DNA of 64,000 bases from Rugamonas aquatica (GCF_009380215.1 NZ_WHUG01000007.1:62001-126000), one strand, 5' to 3'; numbered from the stretch's first letter, positions 8,204 through 17,276 are shown. Made by a program: numbers and translations. The notes: generated by a model from the sequence alone, not told the origin.

Positions 8204-9175
8204 ATGAAGGTATTTCGAGGTCTACCCAATGCAGCGGCGCGTGCGCCCTGCGCGCTCACGATAGGCAACTTTGACGGTGTCCACCTCGGCCACCAGGCAT
8301 TGCTGGGCCGCGTGCGCGCGGCTGCCTCCGGCCTCGGGTTGGAAGCGGCCGTGATGACCTTCGAACCGCATCCGCGCGAATTCTTCGCGCAGAAGGCCGG
8401 CGACCTGTCGAAGGCGCCGCCGCGCATCGCCAACCTGCGCGACAAGCTGCAATCGCTGTCCGACAACGGCATCGACCGCGTCATCGTCGAGCACTTTTCG
8501 GCGCCGTTCGCGGCCCTGACGCCGCAGGAATTCACCGAGAAGGTGCTGGTCGAAGGCCTGCACGTCAAATGGCTGATGGTCGGCGACGACTTCTGCTACG
8601 GCGCCCGCCGCGCCGGCAACGTGCAGATGCTGCAGGAAGCGGGCCAGCGCTACGGCTTCCACGTCGAGACCCTGCCGACCGTGATGAACGGCAGCACCCG
8701 CATCTCCTCCTCCGCCGTGCGCGCCGCGCTGGCCGAGGGCGACTTCGTGCACGCCGAGGCGCTGCTGGGCCATCCCTACGCCATCTCCGGCCACGTGATC
8801 CACGGCCAGAAACTGGGCCGCACGCTGGGCTTCCCCACGCTGAACCTGCGCGTGCCGCACCGCCCCGCGCTGTCCGGCATCTTCATCGTGCAGGTGCACG
8901 GCCTGGCCGAGCAGCCATTGCCGGCCGTCGCCAGCCTGGGCGTGCGCCCCACCGTCGACGACAGCGGCCGCGTGCTGCTGGAGGTCCACGTGTTCGACTT
9001 CGCCCAGAACTGCTACGGCAAACAGGTGCGCGTCGAATTCCTGCACAAGATACGCGACGAAGAAAAATACATCGACCTGCCGACGCTGACCGCCGCCATA
9101 GACCGCGACGCTCTCCAGGCCCGAGAGTTCTTCAAAGAGCGCGACGGCGCCACCACGGCCACCGACCGAATTTAA
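8204..9175 (+). CDS. ribF: Bifunctional riboflavin kinase / FAD synthetase
   Basis: The product is 323 residues, the usual RibF length. The N-terminal adenylyltransferase domain shows TIGNFDGVHLGHQAL with the nucleotide-binding H-x-G-H. The C-terminal flavokinase domain shows GRTLGFPTLNL. The enzyme phosphorylates riboflavin to FMN and adenylates it to FAD in the cytosol. The ATG at 8204 is preferred over an in-frame ATG at 8111, because the latter lies inside terminator sequence and adds a non-homologous 31 residues. It is followed by ileS, lspA, coaBC and dut on the same strand. Confidence 0.97.
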   Translation: MKVFRGLPNAAARAPCALTIGNFDGVHLGHQALLGRVRAAASGLGLEAAVMTFEPHPREFFAQKAGDLSKAPPRIANLRDKLQSLSDNGIDRVIVEHFSAPFAALTPQEFTEKVLVEGLHVKWLMVGDDFCYGARRAGNVQMLQEAGQRYGFHVETLPTVMNGSTRISSSAVRAALAEGDFVHAEALLGHPYAISGHVIHGQKLGRTLGFPTLNLRVPHRPALSGIFIVQVHGLAEQPLPAVASLGVRPTVDDSGRVLLEVHVFDFAQNCYGKQVRVEFLHKIRDEEKYIDLPTLTAAIDRDALQAREFFKERDGATTATDRI

Positions 9176-9240
9176 CCGCGCGACCAGCTACGCGCGCCGG
9201 CTACACCGAACTCCCCGAATAAAAATCACTGAAGATAACC

Positions 9241-12108
9241 ATGTCCGATAACAAATCTGCAAAGAAGCCTGAAAGTAAATACCCGGTCAACATGACCGAA
9301 ACCCCATTCCCGATGCGCGGCGATATGGCCAAGCGCGAGCCAAACTGGGTCAAGGACTGGCAGGAAAAGAAGATCTACGAGCGCGTGCGCAAAGCCGCCG
9401 CCGGCCGTCCTAAATTCATCCTGCACGACGGTCCTCCGTACGCCAACGGCGACATCCACATCGGCCACGCCGTCAACAAGATCCTGAAAGACATGGTGGT
9501 CAAGGCCCGCGGCATGGCCGGCTACGACGCGCCCTACGTGCCGGGCTGGGATTGCCACGGCATGCCGATCGAGATCCAGATCGAAAAACAATACGGCAAG
9601 AACCTGCCGACCGCCGAAGTGCTGACCAAGGCCCGCGCCTACGCGCTGGAGCAGGTCGACCGCCAGCGCAAGGACTTCATCCGCCTGGGCGTGCTGGGCG
9701 AATGGCAGAACCCTTACCTGACCATGAACTACTCGAACGAGGCCGACGAACTGCGCGCCCTCGGCCAGCTGCTGGAAAAAGGCTACGTCTACCGCGGCCT
9801 GAAGCCGGTCAACTGGTGCTTCGACTGCCAGTCCGCCCTGGCCGAAGCCGAAGTGGAATACCAGGACAAGCGCGATCCGGCCATCGACGTCGGCTTCAAG
9901 TTCGCCGAATTCGACAAGCTGGCCACCGCCTTCAGCCTGGACAAGCTGCCGACCGAAAACGGCTTCATCGTCATCTGGACCACCACCCCTTGGACCATCC
10001 CGTCCAACCAGGCGCTGAACGTCAACGCCGAAGTGATCTACTCGCTGGTGCAGACCGAGCGTGACGGCCAGCCTTTGCTGCTGATCCTGGCGCAAGACCT
10101 GGTGGAAGCCTGCCTGGCGCGCTACAAGCTCGAAGGCACGACCATCGCCACCTGCCACGGCGCGGCGCTGGCCGGCATCAGCTTCCGCCATCCGCTGCAC
10201 GCGTCCGATGCCTTCTTCGATCGCCTGTCGCCGATGTACCTGGCCGAATACGTGACCACCGAAAGCGGTACCGGCGTGGTGCACTCCGCGCCAGCCTACG
10301 GCCTGGACGACTTTATCTCCTGCCGCGCACACGGCATGAAGGACGAGAACATCCTGACCCCGGTGATGGGCGACGGTAAATTCGCCTCCACGCTGCCGCT
10401 GTTCGGCGGCATGACGATCTGGGAAGCCTCCAAGCCGATCTGCAACGCGCTGAAGGAAGTGGGCGCGCTGTTCGAAGTGAAGATGTTCGACCACAGCTAC
10501 ATGCACTGCTGGCGCCACAAGTCGCCGATCATCTACCGCGCCACCTCGCAGTGGTTCGCCGGCATGGACTCGCACCCGAAAGACGGCGGCCCGACGCTGC
10601 GCCAGACCGCGCTCAAAGGCATCGACGAAACCAAGTTCTTCCCGGACTGGGGCAAGGCGCGCCTGCACGGCATGATCGCCAACCGTCCCGACTGGACCCT
10701 GTCGCGCCAACGCCAGTGGGGCGTGCCGATGGCCTTCGTGGTCCACAAGGAAACCGGCGCGCTGCATCCGCGCACGCCGGAACTGCTGGAGCAAGTGGCC
10801 AAGCTGATCGAGAAGAGCGGCATCGACGCCTGGCTGGCGCTGGACCTGAAAGACCTGATCGGCGACGAAGCGGCAAGCTATGAAAAGAACAAGGACACGC
10901 TGGACGTCTGGTTCGATTCCGGCTCGACCCACCAGACCGTGCTGCGCGGCTCGCACAAGGAACAATCGGCCTTCCCGGCCGACCTGTACCTGGAAGGTTC
11001 GGACCAGCACCGCGGCTGGTTCCACTCCTCGCTGCTGACCTCCTCGATGCTGAACGGCGCCCCGCCGTACAAGGCGCTGCTGACCCACGGCTTCGTGGTC
11101 GACGGCGAAGGCAAGAAGATGTCCAAGTCGATCGGCAACACCATCGCGCCGCAGGACGTGTGGAACAAGCTGGGCGCCGACATGCTGCGCCTGTGGGTCG
11201 CCACCACCGACTACACCGGCGAACTGTCGATCTCCGACGAGATCCTCAAGCGCGTCACCGAAGCCTATCGCCGCATCCGCAACACGCTGCGCTTCCTGCT
11301 GGCCAACCTGTCGGACTTCGACGCCGCCAAGGACGCGGTGGCGATCGACGAGATGCTGGAAATCGACCGCTACGCCGTCGCCAACATGGCCGCGCTGCAG
11401 GCGGAGATCGCCGAGCACTACATGCAGTATGAATTCCAGCCGGTCTACTCCAAGCTGCAGAACTTCTGCTCGGAAGACCTGGGCGGCTTCTACCTGGACG
11501 TGCTGAAGGATCGCCTGTACACCACGGCCGTCACCTCGCACGCGCGCCGCTCGGCGCAGACCGCGCTGTGGCACATCACGCAAAGCCTGCTGCGCGTGAT
11601 GGCGCCGGCGCTGTCGTTCACGGCGGAAGAAGCATGGGCGATCTTCGCCGGCGAAGAGGCTTACAAGGCCAGCGACGAAACCATCTTCACGCAGACCTGG
11701 TGGAAGCTGCCGGAAGCCGCCGACGCGGCCGCCCTGCTGGCCAAGTACACGGCCCTGCGCGCAGTCCGCGCCGACGTCACCAAACAGCTGGAAGATGTAC
11801 GCACCTCGGGCGCCATCGGCTCGTCGCTGCAGGCGGAGCTGACCATCAAGGCATCTGGCGACAAGTACCAGCTGCTGGCCAGCCTGGACGACGATCTGAA
11901 GTTCGTCTTCATCACCTCGGCCGCGCAAGCGGTGCAGGTGGCGAGCGAAGCGGAAGAAGCGGTCGAAGTGGCGGCCTCCACCGCCGCCAAGTGCGAGCGC
12001 TGCTGGCACTACCGCGCCGACGTCGGTTCGCATGCGGACCACCCTACCCTGTGCGGCCGTTGCCACAGCAATCTGTTCGGTGCGGGCGAAAAACGCAAGT
12101 TCGCTTAA
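9241..12108 (+). CDS. ileS: Isoleucyl-tRNA synthetase
   Basis: The product is 955 residues, as expected for a bacterial class I IleRS. The HIGH signature is visible in PPYANGDIHIGHAVNKI near residue 65, and the KMSKS signature is at residues 626-630. The editing (CP1) domain lies between them. The C-terminus carries a zinc-knuckle with four cysteines (CERCWHYRA then CGRCHSNLFG). It charges tRNA-Ile in the cytosol. It lies between ribF and lspA, the classical gammaproteobacterial/betaproteobacterial order. A REP-like repeat separates it from lspA. Confidence 0.98.
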   Translation: MSDNKSAKKPESKYPVNMTETPFPMRGDMAKREPNWVKDWQEKKIYERVRKAAAGRPKFILHDGPPYANGDIHIGHAVNKILKDMVVKARGMAGYDAPYVPGWDCHGMPIEIQIEKQYGKNLPTAEVLTKARAYALEQVDRQRKDFIRLGVLGEWQNPYLTMNYSNEADELRALGQLLEKGYVYRGLKPVNWCFDCQSALAEAEVEYQDKRDPAIDVGFKFAEFDKLATAFSLDKLPTENGFIVIWTTTPWTIPSNQALNVNAEVIYSLVQTERDGQPLLLILAQDLVEACLARYKLEGTTIATCHGAALAGISFRHPLHASDAFFDRLSPMYLAEYVTTESGTGVVHSAPAYGLDDFISCRAHGMKDENILTPVMGDGKFASTLPLFGGMTIWEASKPICNALKEVGALFEVKMFDHSYMHCWRHKSPIIYRATSQWFAGMDSHPKDGGPTLRQTALKGIDETKFFPDWGKARLHGMIANRPDWTLSRQRQWGVPMAFVVHKETGALHPRTPELLEQVAKLIEKSGIDAWLALDLKDLIGDEAASYEKNKDTLDVWFDSGSTHQTVLRGSHKEQSAFPADLYLEGSDQHRGWFHSSLLTSSMLNGAPPYKALLTHGFVVDGEGKKMSKSIGNTIAPQDVWNKLGADMLRLWVATTDYTGELSISDEILKRVTEAYRRIRNTLRFLLANLSDFDAAKDAVAIDEMLEIDRYAVANMAALQAEIAEHYMQYEFQPVYSKLQNFCSEDLGGFYLDVLKDRLYTTAVTSHARRSAQTALWHITQSLLRVMAPALSFTAEEAWAIFAGEEAYKASDETIFTQTWWKLPEAADAAALLAKYTALRAVRADVTKQLEDVRTSGAIGSSLQAELTIKASGDKYQLLASLDDDLKFVFITSAAQAVQVASEAEEAVEVAASTAAKCERCWHYRADVGSHADHPTLCGRCHSNLFGAGEKRKFA

Positions 12109-12117
12109 GATATGAAC

Positions 12118-12201
12118 CCGTCGTTCCCGCGAAAGCGGGAACCCATGCTGAGTGGGCGGCGGATGCTCAGCATGGATTCCCGCCTGCGCGGGAATGACGA
12201 C
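12118..12201. repeat. REP-like double palindrome between ileS and lspA
   Basis: This is the second copy of the element at 740-820, here in the reverse orientation. It starts with GTTCCCGCGAAAGCGGGAAC and ends with a hairpin built on ATTCCCGC and GCGGGAAT, with CATGCTGAG and CTCAGCATG between. Loop bases and the central spacer differ between copies while stem bases are kept, as expected for REP elements under structural constraint. Confidence 0.85.
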
Positions 12202-12232
12202 GCTAGCCGTTTCGAACCAATTTGAATAACTC

Positions 12233-12736
12233 ATGGCCACCAAAAAAATCTTTCCGACCAAATCCTCGGCCAGCCTGACGCCATGGCTCGGCATCGCCGC
12301 CATCGTCGTCCTGTTCGACCAGCTGTCCAAGATCACCATCACCAAGACCTTCCAGCTCGGTGAAGAGAAAGTCATCACCTCCTTCTTCAACCTGGTGCTG
12401 GCCTATAACAAGGGCGCGGCCTTCAGCTTCCTGCAGAACAGCGGTGGCTGGCAGCGCTACTTCTTCACCGCCATCGCCCTGGGCGCGGCGGCGTGGATCA
12501 TCGTCCTGCTGAAAAAGCACGGCAGCCAGCGCATGTTCTCGTGGGCGCTGTCGCTGATCCTGGGCGGCGCCATCGGCAACGTCATCGACCGCATCCTGTA
12601 CGGCCACGTGGTCGACTTCCTCGATTTCCACTGGAGCGGATTGGGCCACTTCCCGGCGTTTAACATCGCCGACTCGGCCATCTGCATCGGTGCGGCGCTG
12701 TTCATCCTAGATGAGCTGCGCCGGGTGAACAAGTAA
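12233..12736 (+). CDS. lspA: Lipoprotein signal peptidase (signal peptidase II)
   Basis: The product is 167 residues with four predicted membrane spans. The family signatures are present: FDQLSK near the first helix, YNKGAAFSF, GGAIGNVIDRILYGHVVDF and FNIADSAI. The two catalytic aspartates are those in NVIDR and NIAD. It removes signal peptides from diacylglyceryl-modified prolipoproteins at the inner membrane. The neighbouring lipoprotein at 14461 would be a substrate. The position after ileS is conserved in many proteobacteria. Confidence 0.97.
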   Translation: MATKKIFPTKSSASLTPWLGIAAIVVLFDQLSKITITKTFQLGEEKVITSFFNLVLAYNKGAAFSFLQNSGGWQRYFFTAIALGAAAWIIVLLKKHGSQRMFSWALSLILGGAIGNVIDRILYGHVVDFLDFHWSGLGHFPAFNIADSAICIGAALFILDELRRVNK

Positions 12737-12759
12737 ACTCGCACTAACTGGAGTACAGC

Positions 12760-13986
12760 ATGATGGAATTGATCGGCAAGAAAATCGTCCTCGGCCTGAC
12801 CGGCGGCGTGGCCTGCTACAAGGCGGCGGAACTGTGCCGCGCGCTGACCAAGGCCGGCGCCTCGGTGCAGGTCGTGATGACCGACGCCGCCGCCCACTTC
12901 ATCACCGCCGTCACCATGCAGGCGCTGTCGGGCAACAAGGTATTCAGCAGCCAGTGGGATCCGCGCGTCGACAACAACATGGCCCACATCGACGTCACCC
13001 GTGACGCCGACGCCATCCTGATCGTGCCCTGCTCGGCGGACTTCATGTACAAGCTGGCGCACGGCGTCTGCGATGACCTGCTGTCGACCATGTGCCTGGC
13101 GCGTCCGCGCCTGGTGCCGCTGCTGGTGGCGCCGGCCATGAACGTGGAGATGTGGCAGAACCCCGCCACCCAGCGCAACGCGCAGCAGCTGCGCGACGAC
13201 GGCATCGTGCTGTTCGGCCCCGCCTCCGGCGACCAGGCCTGCGGCGAAGTGGGCATGGGCCGCATGCTGGAACCGGCGCAGCTGCTCGAAGAATTGATCG
13301 CCTCCTTCCAGCAGAAGGTTTTGGCGGGCAAGCGCATCCTGATCACCGCCGGCCCGACTTTCGAACCGATCGACCCGGTGCGCGGCATCACCAATCTGTC
13401 CTCGGGCAAGATGGGCTACGCCGTGGCGCGCGCCGCGCGCGAAGCCGGCGCCGAAGTCATCCTGGTATCGGGACCGACCGCGCTGCCGGCGCCGTTCGGC
13501 GTCACCCGCATCAACGTGCAAAGCGCGCTGCAGATGCACGACGCGGTGATGGCCAATGTCGACCACCAGCACATCTTCATCGCCGTGGCTGCGGTGGCCG
13601 ACTGGCGCGTGTCCAACTCCAGCGAGCAGAAACTGAAGAAGAACCCGGACGGCTCCGTGCCGGACCTGAAGTTCGAACAGAACCCGGACATTCTCGCCAC
13701 CGTCGCCGCCCGCACCACGCTGGCCGGCCATCCGTACTGCGTGGGCTTCGCCGCCGAATCGGAGAACCTGATCCAGTTCGGCGCCGACAAGCGCGAGAAA
13801 AAAGGCATCCCCCTGCTAGTAGGGAATATCGGCCACCACACCTTCGGCCAGGACGACAACACCATCATCCTGTTCGATGAAAACGGCCACACCATACTGC
13901 CGCGCGCCGACAAACTGACGCTGGCGCGCCAACTGATTTCCGAGATCTCGAAACGGATCTCGCAGCACTCGCTCTTCGCAAAGTAA
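12760..13986 (+). CDS. coaBC: Bifunctional phosphopantothenoylcysteine decarboxylase / phosphopantothenate-cysteine ligase
   Basis: The product is 408 residues. The N-terminal CoaC flavoprotein domain shows LTGGVACYKAAEL and PAMNVEMW. The C-terminal CoaB ligase domain starts near residue 190 with ITAGPTFEPIDPVRGITNLSSG. The enzyme carries out two successive steps of coenzyme A synthesis in the cytosol. ATG at 12760 has GGAG six bases upstream; the next codon is also ATG. It is followed by dut after two bases, a common pairing. Confidence 0.97.
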   Translation: MMELIGKKIVLGLTGGVACYKAAELCRALTKAGASVQVVMTDAAAHFITAVTMQALSGNKVFSSQWDPRVDNNMAHIDVTRDADAILIVPCSADFMYKLAHGVCDDLLSTMCLARPRLVPLLVAPAMNVEMWQNPATQRNAQQLRDDGIVLFGPASGDQACGEVGMGRMLEPAQLLEELIASFQQKVLAGKRILITAGPTFEPIDPVRGITNLSSGKMGYAVARAAREAGAEVILVSGPTALPAPFGVTRINVQSALQMHDAVMANVDHQHIFIAVAAVADWRVSNSSEQKLKKNPDGSVPDLKFEQNPDILATVAARTTLAGHPYCVGFAAESENLIQFGADKREKKGIPLLVGNIGHHTFGQDDNTIILFDENGHTILPRADKLTLARQLISEISKRISQHSLFAK

Positions 13987-13988
13987 TT

Positions 13989-14438
13989 ATGAAAAATATC
14001 GACGTCAAAATCCTCGACCCGCGCATGAAAGACCAGATGCCGGCCTACGCCACCCCGGGTTCCGCCGGTCTCGATCTGCGCGCCTGCATCGACGCGCCGA
14101 TGGTCATCGAAGCCGGTCAGACCGTGCTGATTCCAACCGGCCTGGCGATCCACGTCGCCGATCCGGGCTACGCCGCCATGATCCTGCCGCGCAGCGGCAT
14201 GGGCCACAAAAACGGCATCGTGCTGGGGAATCTGGTAGGCTTGATCGACTCCGACTACCAGGGCCAGTTGATGATCTCGACCTGGAACCGCGGCCACAGC
14301 ACCTTCACGCTGAACCCGATGGAACGCCTGGCGCAGCTGATTATCGTACCGGTGCTGCAGGTCGGCTTCAATGTGGTCGAAGAATTCGGCGACAGCGAAC
14401 GCGGTGAAGGTGGTTTCGGCAGCACCGGCAAACACTAA
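13989..14438 (+). CDS. dut: Deoxyuridine 5'-triphosphate nucleotidohydrolase (dUTPase)
   Basis: The product is 149 residues, the usual trimeric dUTPase size. All five motifs can be read, including ATPGSAGLDLRA, PRSGMGHKNG, GLIDSDYQGQL, ERLAQLIIVP and the C-terminal RGEGGFGSTGKH. It hydrolyses dUTP to dUMP, keeping uracil out of DNA and feeding dTMP synthesis. It begins two bases after coaBC and is probably co-transcribed with it. Confidence 0.98.
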   Translation: MKNIDVKILDPRMKDQMPAYATPGSAGLDLRACIDAPMVIEAGQTVLIPTGLAIHVADPGYAAMILPRSGMGHKNGIVLGNLVGLIDSDYQGQLMISTWNRGHSTFTLNPMERLAQLIIVPVLQVGFNVVEEFGDSERGEGGFGSTGKH

Positions 14439-14460
14439 CAAAAACAGACGGAGACCCGGG

Positions 14461-15561
14461 ATGGGCCAGCAGACAAACAAGATCAATAAATTCGCCTCAT
14501 TGTCCCTGTTGGCGGCAGCCTCGCTGCTGTCGGCCTGCTCGACCTTCAAATCCAAGCCGGCGCCCGCGCCGGCCGAACCGGTGGTGGCCCGCGTCATCAC
14601 CGAAGAGCCGCCGGTGGTCACCGCCAAGATGGCCGCCGCGCGCGAATCCTTGAGCCAGATGGTGGCGCTGCAGGACCGCCTGTACCGCATCGTCGCCCCG
14701 CTGTTGATCAACAACGCGGACCTGTGCCGCACGCAGGCGCGCAACCTGCTCGGCTTCACAGCCAAGAACAAATTCTCGTACAGCGGCGAATTCGTCGACG
14801 CCGCGCAAGCGGTGCTGAACTACGGCGACCGCCTGGAAGTAGCCAGCGTGCTGGCCGGCAGCGGCGCCGCGCGCGCCGGCTTGCGCAAGGGCGACGGCCT
14901 GGTCGCCGCCGAAGGCAAGACCCTGCCGACCGGCCAGAACGCCGAAACGCAAGCCGCCGGCATCCTCGGCCCGCTGGTCTCCGGCCACCAGTCGCTCAAC
15001 CTGATCGTCTCCCGCGATGGCCGCAACCAGGAGCTCAACGTGCCGGTCACGCGCGCCTGCGCCTTCAAGATCGACCTTGGCAACTCGGACAATATCAACG
15101 CCTACTCCGACGGCCAGCGCGTGCTGATTACGCGCGGCATGGTCAACTTCGCGCAGAGCGACGAAGCCATCGCCTACGTGCTGGCCAAGGACATCGCCCA
15201 CAATGTGCTGGGCCACGCAGCCACCACCCGCTCGGCCTACACGGTCGGCAGCATCATCGACAACCTGGTGTCGGTGCGGCCCGACGTGTACATGCTGATC
15301 GGCACAGCAGGTGTCAAGCCCATGCCGCAGGAGCTCGACGCGGCGGCCGACTACCTGTCCCTGTACATGGTGGCGCGCGCCGGCTACAGCCTGGATCACG
15401 CGCACGCCTTCTGGCAGCGCCTGGCCGGACAATATCCCGCCACGGTGCTGAACGGGTATACTGCCATTCATCCCGCCGTCAATTACCGCCTGTCGGTGAT
15501 CGACAAGACCATCGCCGAAATCAAGGGCAAGCAGGCGGCCAAGAAACCGCTGGTGCCGTAG
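14461..15561 (+). CDS. Lipoprotein with PDZ and degenerate M48-like peptidase domain
   Basis: The product is 366 residues. A signal peptide ends in a lipobox LLSAC with C26 as the lipidated cysteine. A PDZ-like segment covers about residues 120-190 (VLAGSGAARAGLRKGDGL). The C-terminal region resembles M48 periplasmic metallopeptidases such as BepA, including VLAKDIAHNVLGHA and AADYLSLYMVARAGY. The zinc motif HExxH is changed to K243-D244-I-A-H247, and the usual third ligand (E of EAD) is A295. A peptidase without a metal site is therefore likely; it may act as a binding protein. GGAG seven bases upstream of 14461 supports this start. It follows dut and precedes the adhesin-E-like gene by 13 bases. 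Confidence 0.82.
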   Translation: MGQQTNKINKFASLSLLAAASLLSACSTFKSKPAPAPAEPVVARVITEEPPVVTAKMAAARESLSQMVALQDRLYRIVAPLLINNADLCRTQARNLLGFTAKNKFSYSGEFVDAAQAVLNYGDRLEVASVLAGSGAARAGLRKGDGLVAAEGKTLPTGQNAETQAAGILGPLVSGHQSLNLIVSRDGRNQELNVPVTRACAFKIDLGNSDNINAYSDGQRVLITRGMVNFAQSDEAIAYVLAKDIAHNVLGHAATTRSAYTVGSIIDNLVSVRPDVYMLIGTAGVKPMPQELDAAADYLSLYMVARAGYSLDHAHAFWQRLAGQYPATVLNGYTAIHPAVNYRLSVIDKTIAEIKGKQAAKKPLVP

Positions 15562-15574
15562 CACGGAGACCGCC

Positions 15575-15967
15575 ATGAACAAGCCGGGCCTGTTGGCAAT
15601 CATCTTGATATTGATGTGTAGCGGGGTCCAGGCGGCGCAATGGGCCAAGGTCAAGGGCGATGGCGCCGGCGTGTTCTACATCGACAAGGCCAGCATCATC
15701 AAGGCCGACAAGACCCGCAAGGTCTGGTCCATGCGCAGCTTCAGCAAGCCGCAGACCACGCCCGAGGGCAAGCCTTACCGCTCGGTCAAGGCGCTTCATC
15801 TCTATTCCTGCGAAGACCGCACCACCGTGCTGCTGTCGCAAGTGTTCTACCCCGAGGCCATGGGCAAGGGGGAACCGGTCGAAAACTACAAATACGAGAA
15901 GTTCAACCCGGAAGACATCGTGCCGGACAGCCCGTTCGACAACGCGCTGGCGGCCGTGTGCAAATAG
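15575..15967 (+). CDS. Secreted surface-adhesin E-like protein
   Basis: The product is 130 residues with an N-terminal signal peptide ending at VQAAQ, so it is exported. The rest resembles small secreted proteins of the surface-adhesin E family, with a pattern of W-A-K-V, Y-I-D, W-S-M and Y-x-x-E-x-F plus two cysteines (in YSCEDR and at the C-terminus, AVCK) that could form a disulfide. GGAGA lies before the ATG. It starts 13 bases after the M48-like lipoprotein gene and is likely in the same transcript. The function is unknown here; the family name does not prove adhesion. Confidence 0.75.
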   Translation: MNKPGLLAIILILMCSGVQAAQWAKVKGDGAGVFYIDKASIIKADKTRKVWSMRSFSKPQTTPEGKPYRSVKALHLYSCEDRTTVLLSQVFYPEAMGKGEPVENYKYEKFNPEDIVPDSPFDNALAAVCK

Positions 15968-15981
15968 CTTAGTTTGGGCGC

Positions 15982-16113
15982 TTAGTTGGGGAAGTTGGGG
16001 AACACACTCCCCATCAGCCAGGTCAGGCCCGCGCAAGCCAGCACGGCGAGTATCAGCACGATCAGCAGACGGCCGAATTTAGGTGAGCCGTCGTCTTCCT
16101 TGGGAGTGGTCAT
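15982..16113 (-). CDS. Small single-span membrane protein (43 residues)
   Basis: The ATG at 16113 has AGGAA seven bases upstream on the minus strand. The 43-residue product starts with a charged segment (MTTPKEDDGSPKFGR), continues with one strongly hydrophobic helix (LLIVLILAVLACAGLTWLM) and ends SVFPNFPN. This is a classic small inner-membrane protein layout. It lies in the gap between the converging adhesin-E-like gene and the diverging xdhC gene, with no larger frame explaining the space. I do not recognise a family, and its function is unknown. Confidence 0.6.
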   Translation of the reverse strand: MTTPKEDDGSPKFGRLLIVLILAVLACAGLTWLMGSVFPNFPN

Positions 16114-16156
16114 CGCAGTTCCTGCAAGCTTAAGAGAGCCGTAGTATATTCCATCC

Positions 16157-17179
16157 ATGGACAGCATCGACCTCGAAGTACTCAAAACCAGCGCAGCGTG
16201 GATCGCCGCCGGGCACCGCTGCGAACTGATCACCGTCATCAAGACCTGGGGCTCCAGTCCAAGGCCCATCGGCGCCACGCTGGCCATCTGCGACGATGGC
16301 ACGGTGATAGGCTCTGTCTCCGGCGGCTGCATCGAGGACGACCTGATCGCCCGCGTGCGCAACGAAGGCATGCGCCGCGCCATTCCCGAAATCGTCAGCT
16401 ACGGCATCACCGCCGACGAGGCGCACCGCTTCGGCCTGCCCTGCGGCGGCACCATCGAGCTGGCCATCGAACCGCTGTCGGACCGCAGCCGCATCGCCGA
16501 GCTGCTGGAGCGGCTGGAGCGGCACGAACTGGTGCAGCGCCGGCTCGACCTGCACAGCGGCGACGTGGAGCTGTCCAAGGCCGCGCCGGGCGCGCAGATG
16601 CAGGTCAGCGAGCGCGCCATGGTCAGCGTGCATGGACCGCGCTGGCGGCTGCTGATTATCGGCGCCGGCCAGTTGTCGCGCTTCCTGGCGCAGATCGCCA
16701 CCGCCATGGACTACCACGTAACCGTCTGCGATCCGCGCGAAGAGTACCGCGCCGGCTGGCAGGTCGACGGCGTGCAGCTGGTGCACGACATGCCCGACGA
16801 TATAGTGCTGTGCATGCAGCTGGACCGCCGCAGCGCCGTGGTCGCACTGACCCACGACCCCAAGCTGGACGACCTGGCCTTGATGGAGGCGCTGAAGTCG
16901 GACGCCTTCTACGTCGGCGCCATCGGCTCGCGCCTGAACAACAGCAAGCGCCGCGAGCGGCTGCTGCAGTTCGACCTGACGCCGGAACAGCTGGCCCGCC
17001 TGCATGGTCCGATAGGCCTCTACATCGGCAGCAAGACGCCGTCCGAAATCGCCATCTCCATCCTGGCCGAAATGACCGCGATTAAAAACGGCGTGCCGAC
17101 CACGATGCTGATCCCGCACGCTGCCACGCCGACCGCGCCGGGCGAGAACGCCTGCGCCGTGGAGAGCGGCGCGGTCTAG
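16157..17179 (+). CDS. XdhC/CoxI family molybdenum-enzyme maturation protein
   Basis: The product is 340 residues. The N-terminal XdhC/CoxI region shows VIKTWGSSPRPIGATLAI and GSVSGGCIEDDL, and the C-terminal Rossmann-like half shows LLIIGAGQLSRFLAQIA. Members insert or sulfurate the molybdenum cofactor for xanthine dehydrogenase or related oxidases. No xanthine dehydrogenase genes lie nearby, so its client enzyme is elsewhere or unknown. It is transcribed away from the small membrane gene at 15982-16113. Confidence 0.88.
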   Translation: MDSIDLEVLKTSAAWIAAGHRCELITVIKTWGSSPRPIGATLAICDDGTVIGSVSGGCIEDDLIARVRNEGMRRAIPEIVSYGITADEAHRFGLPCGGTIELAIEPLSDRSRIAELLERLERHELVQRRLDLHSGDVELSKAAPGAQMQVSERAMVSVHGPRWRLLIIGAGQLSRFLAQIATAMDYHVTVCDPREEYRAGWQVDGVQLVHDMPDDIVLCMQLDRRSAVVALTHDPKLDDLALMEALKSDAFYVGAIGSRLNNSKRRERLLQFDLTPEQLARLHGPIGLYIGSKTPSEIAISILAEMTAIKNGVPTTMLIPHAATPTAPGENACAVESGAV

Positions 17180-17276
17180 AAAACCGCAAGCCCGGACAAT
17201 TCAAAAGCAAGAACCGGCTATCTCTGCATCGGCGAGTGCCGGACAATAGCGCAAACTATCCACCACTGGAATCCGC

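Noticed and set aside
9226..12390. Minus-strand frame of 1054 codons opposite ileS
   Set aside because: It runs antisense through ileS and through the REP element, and shows the low-complexity composition typical of shadow frames.
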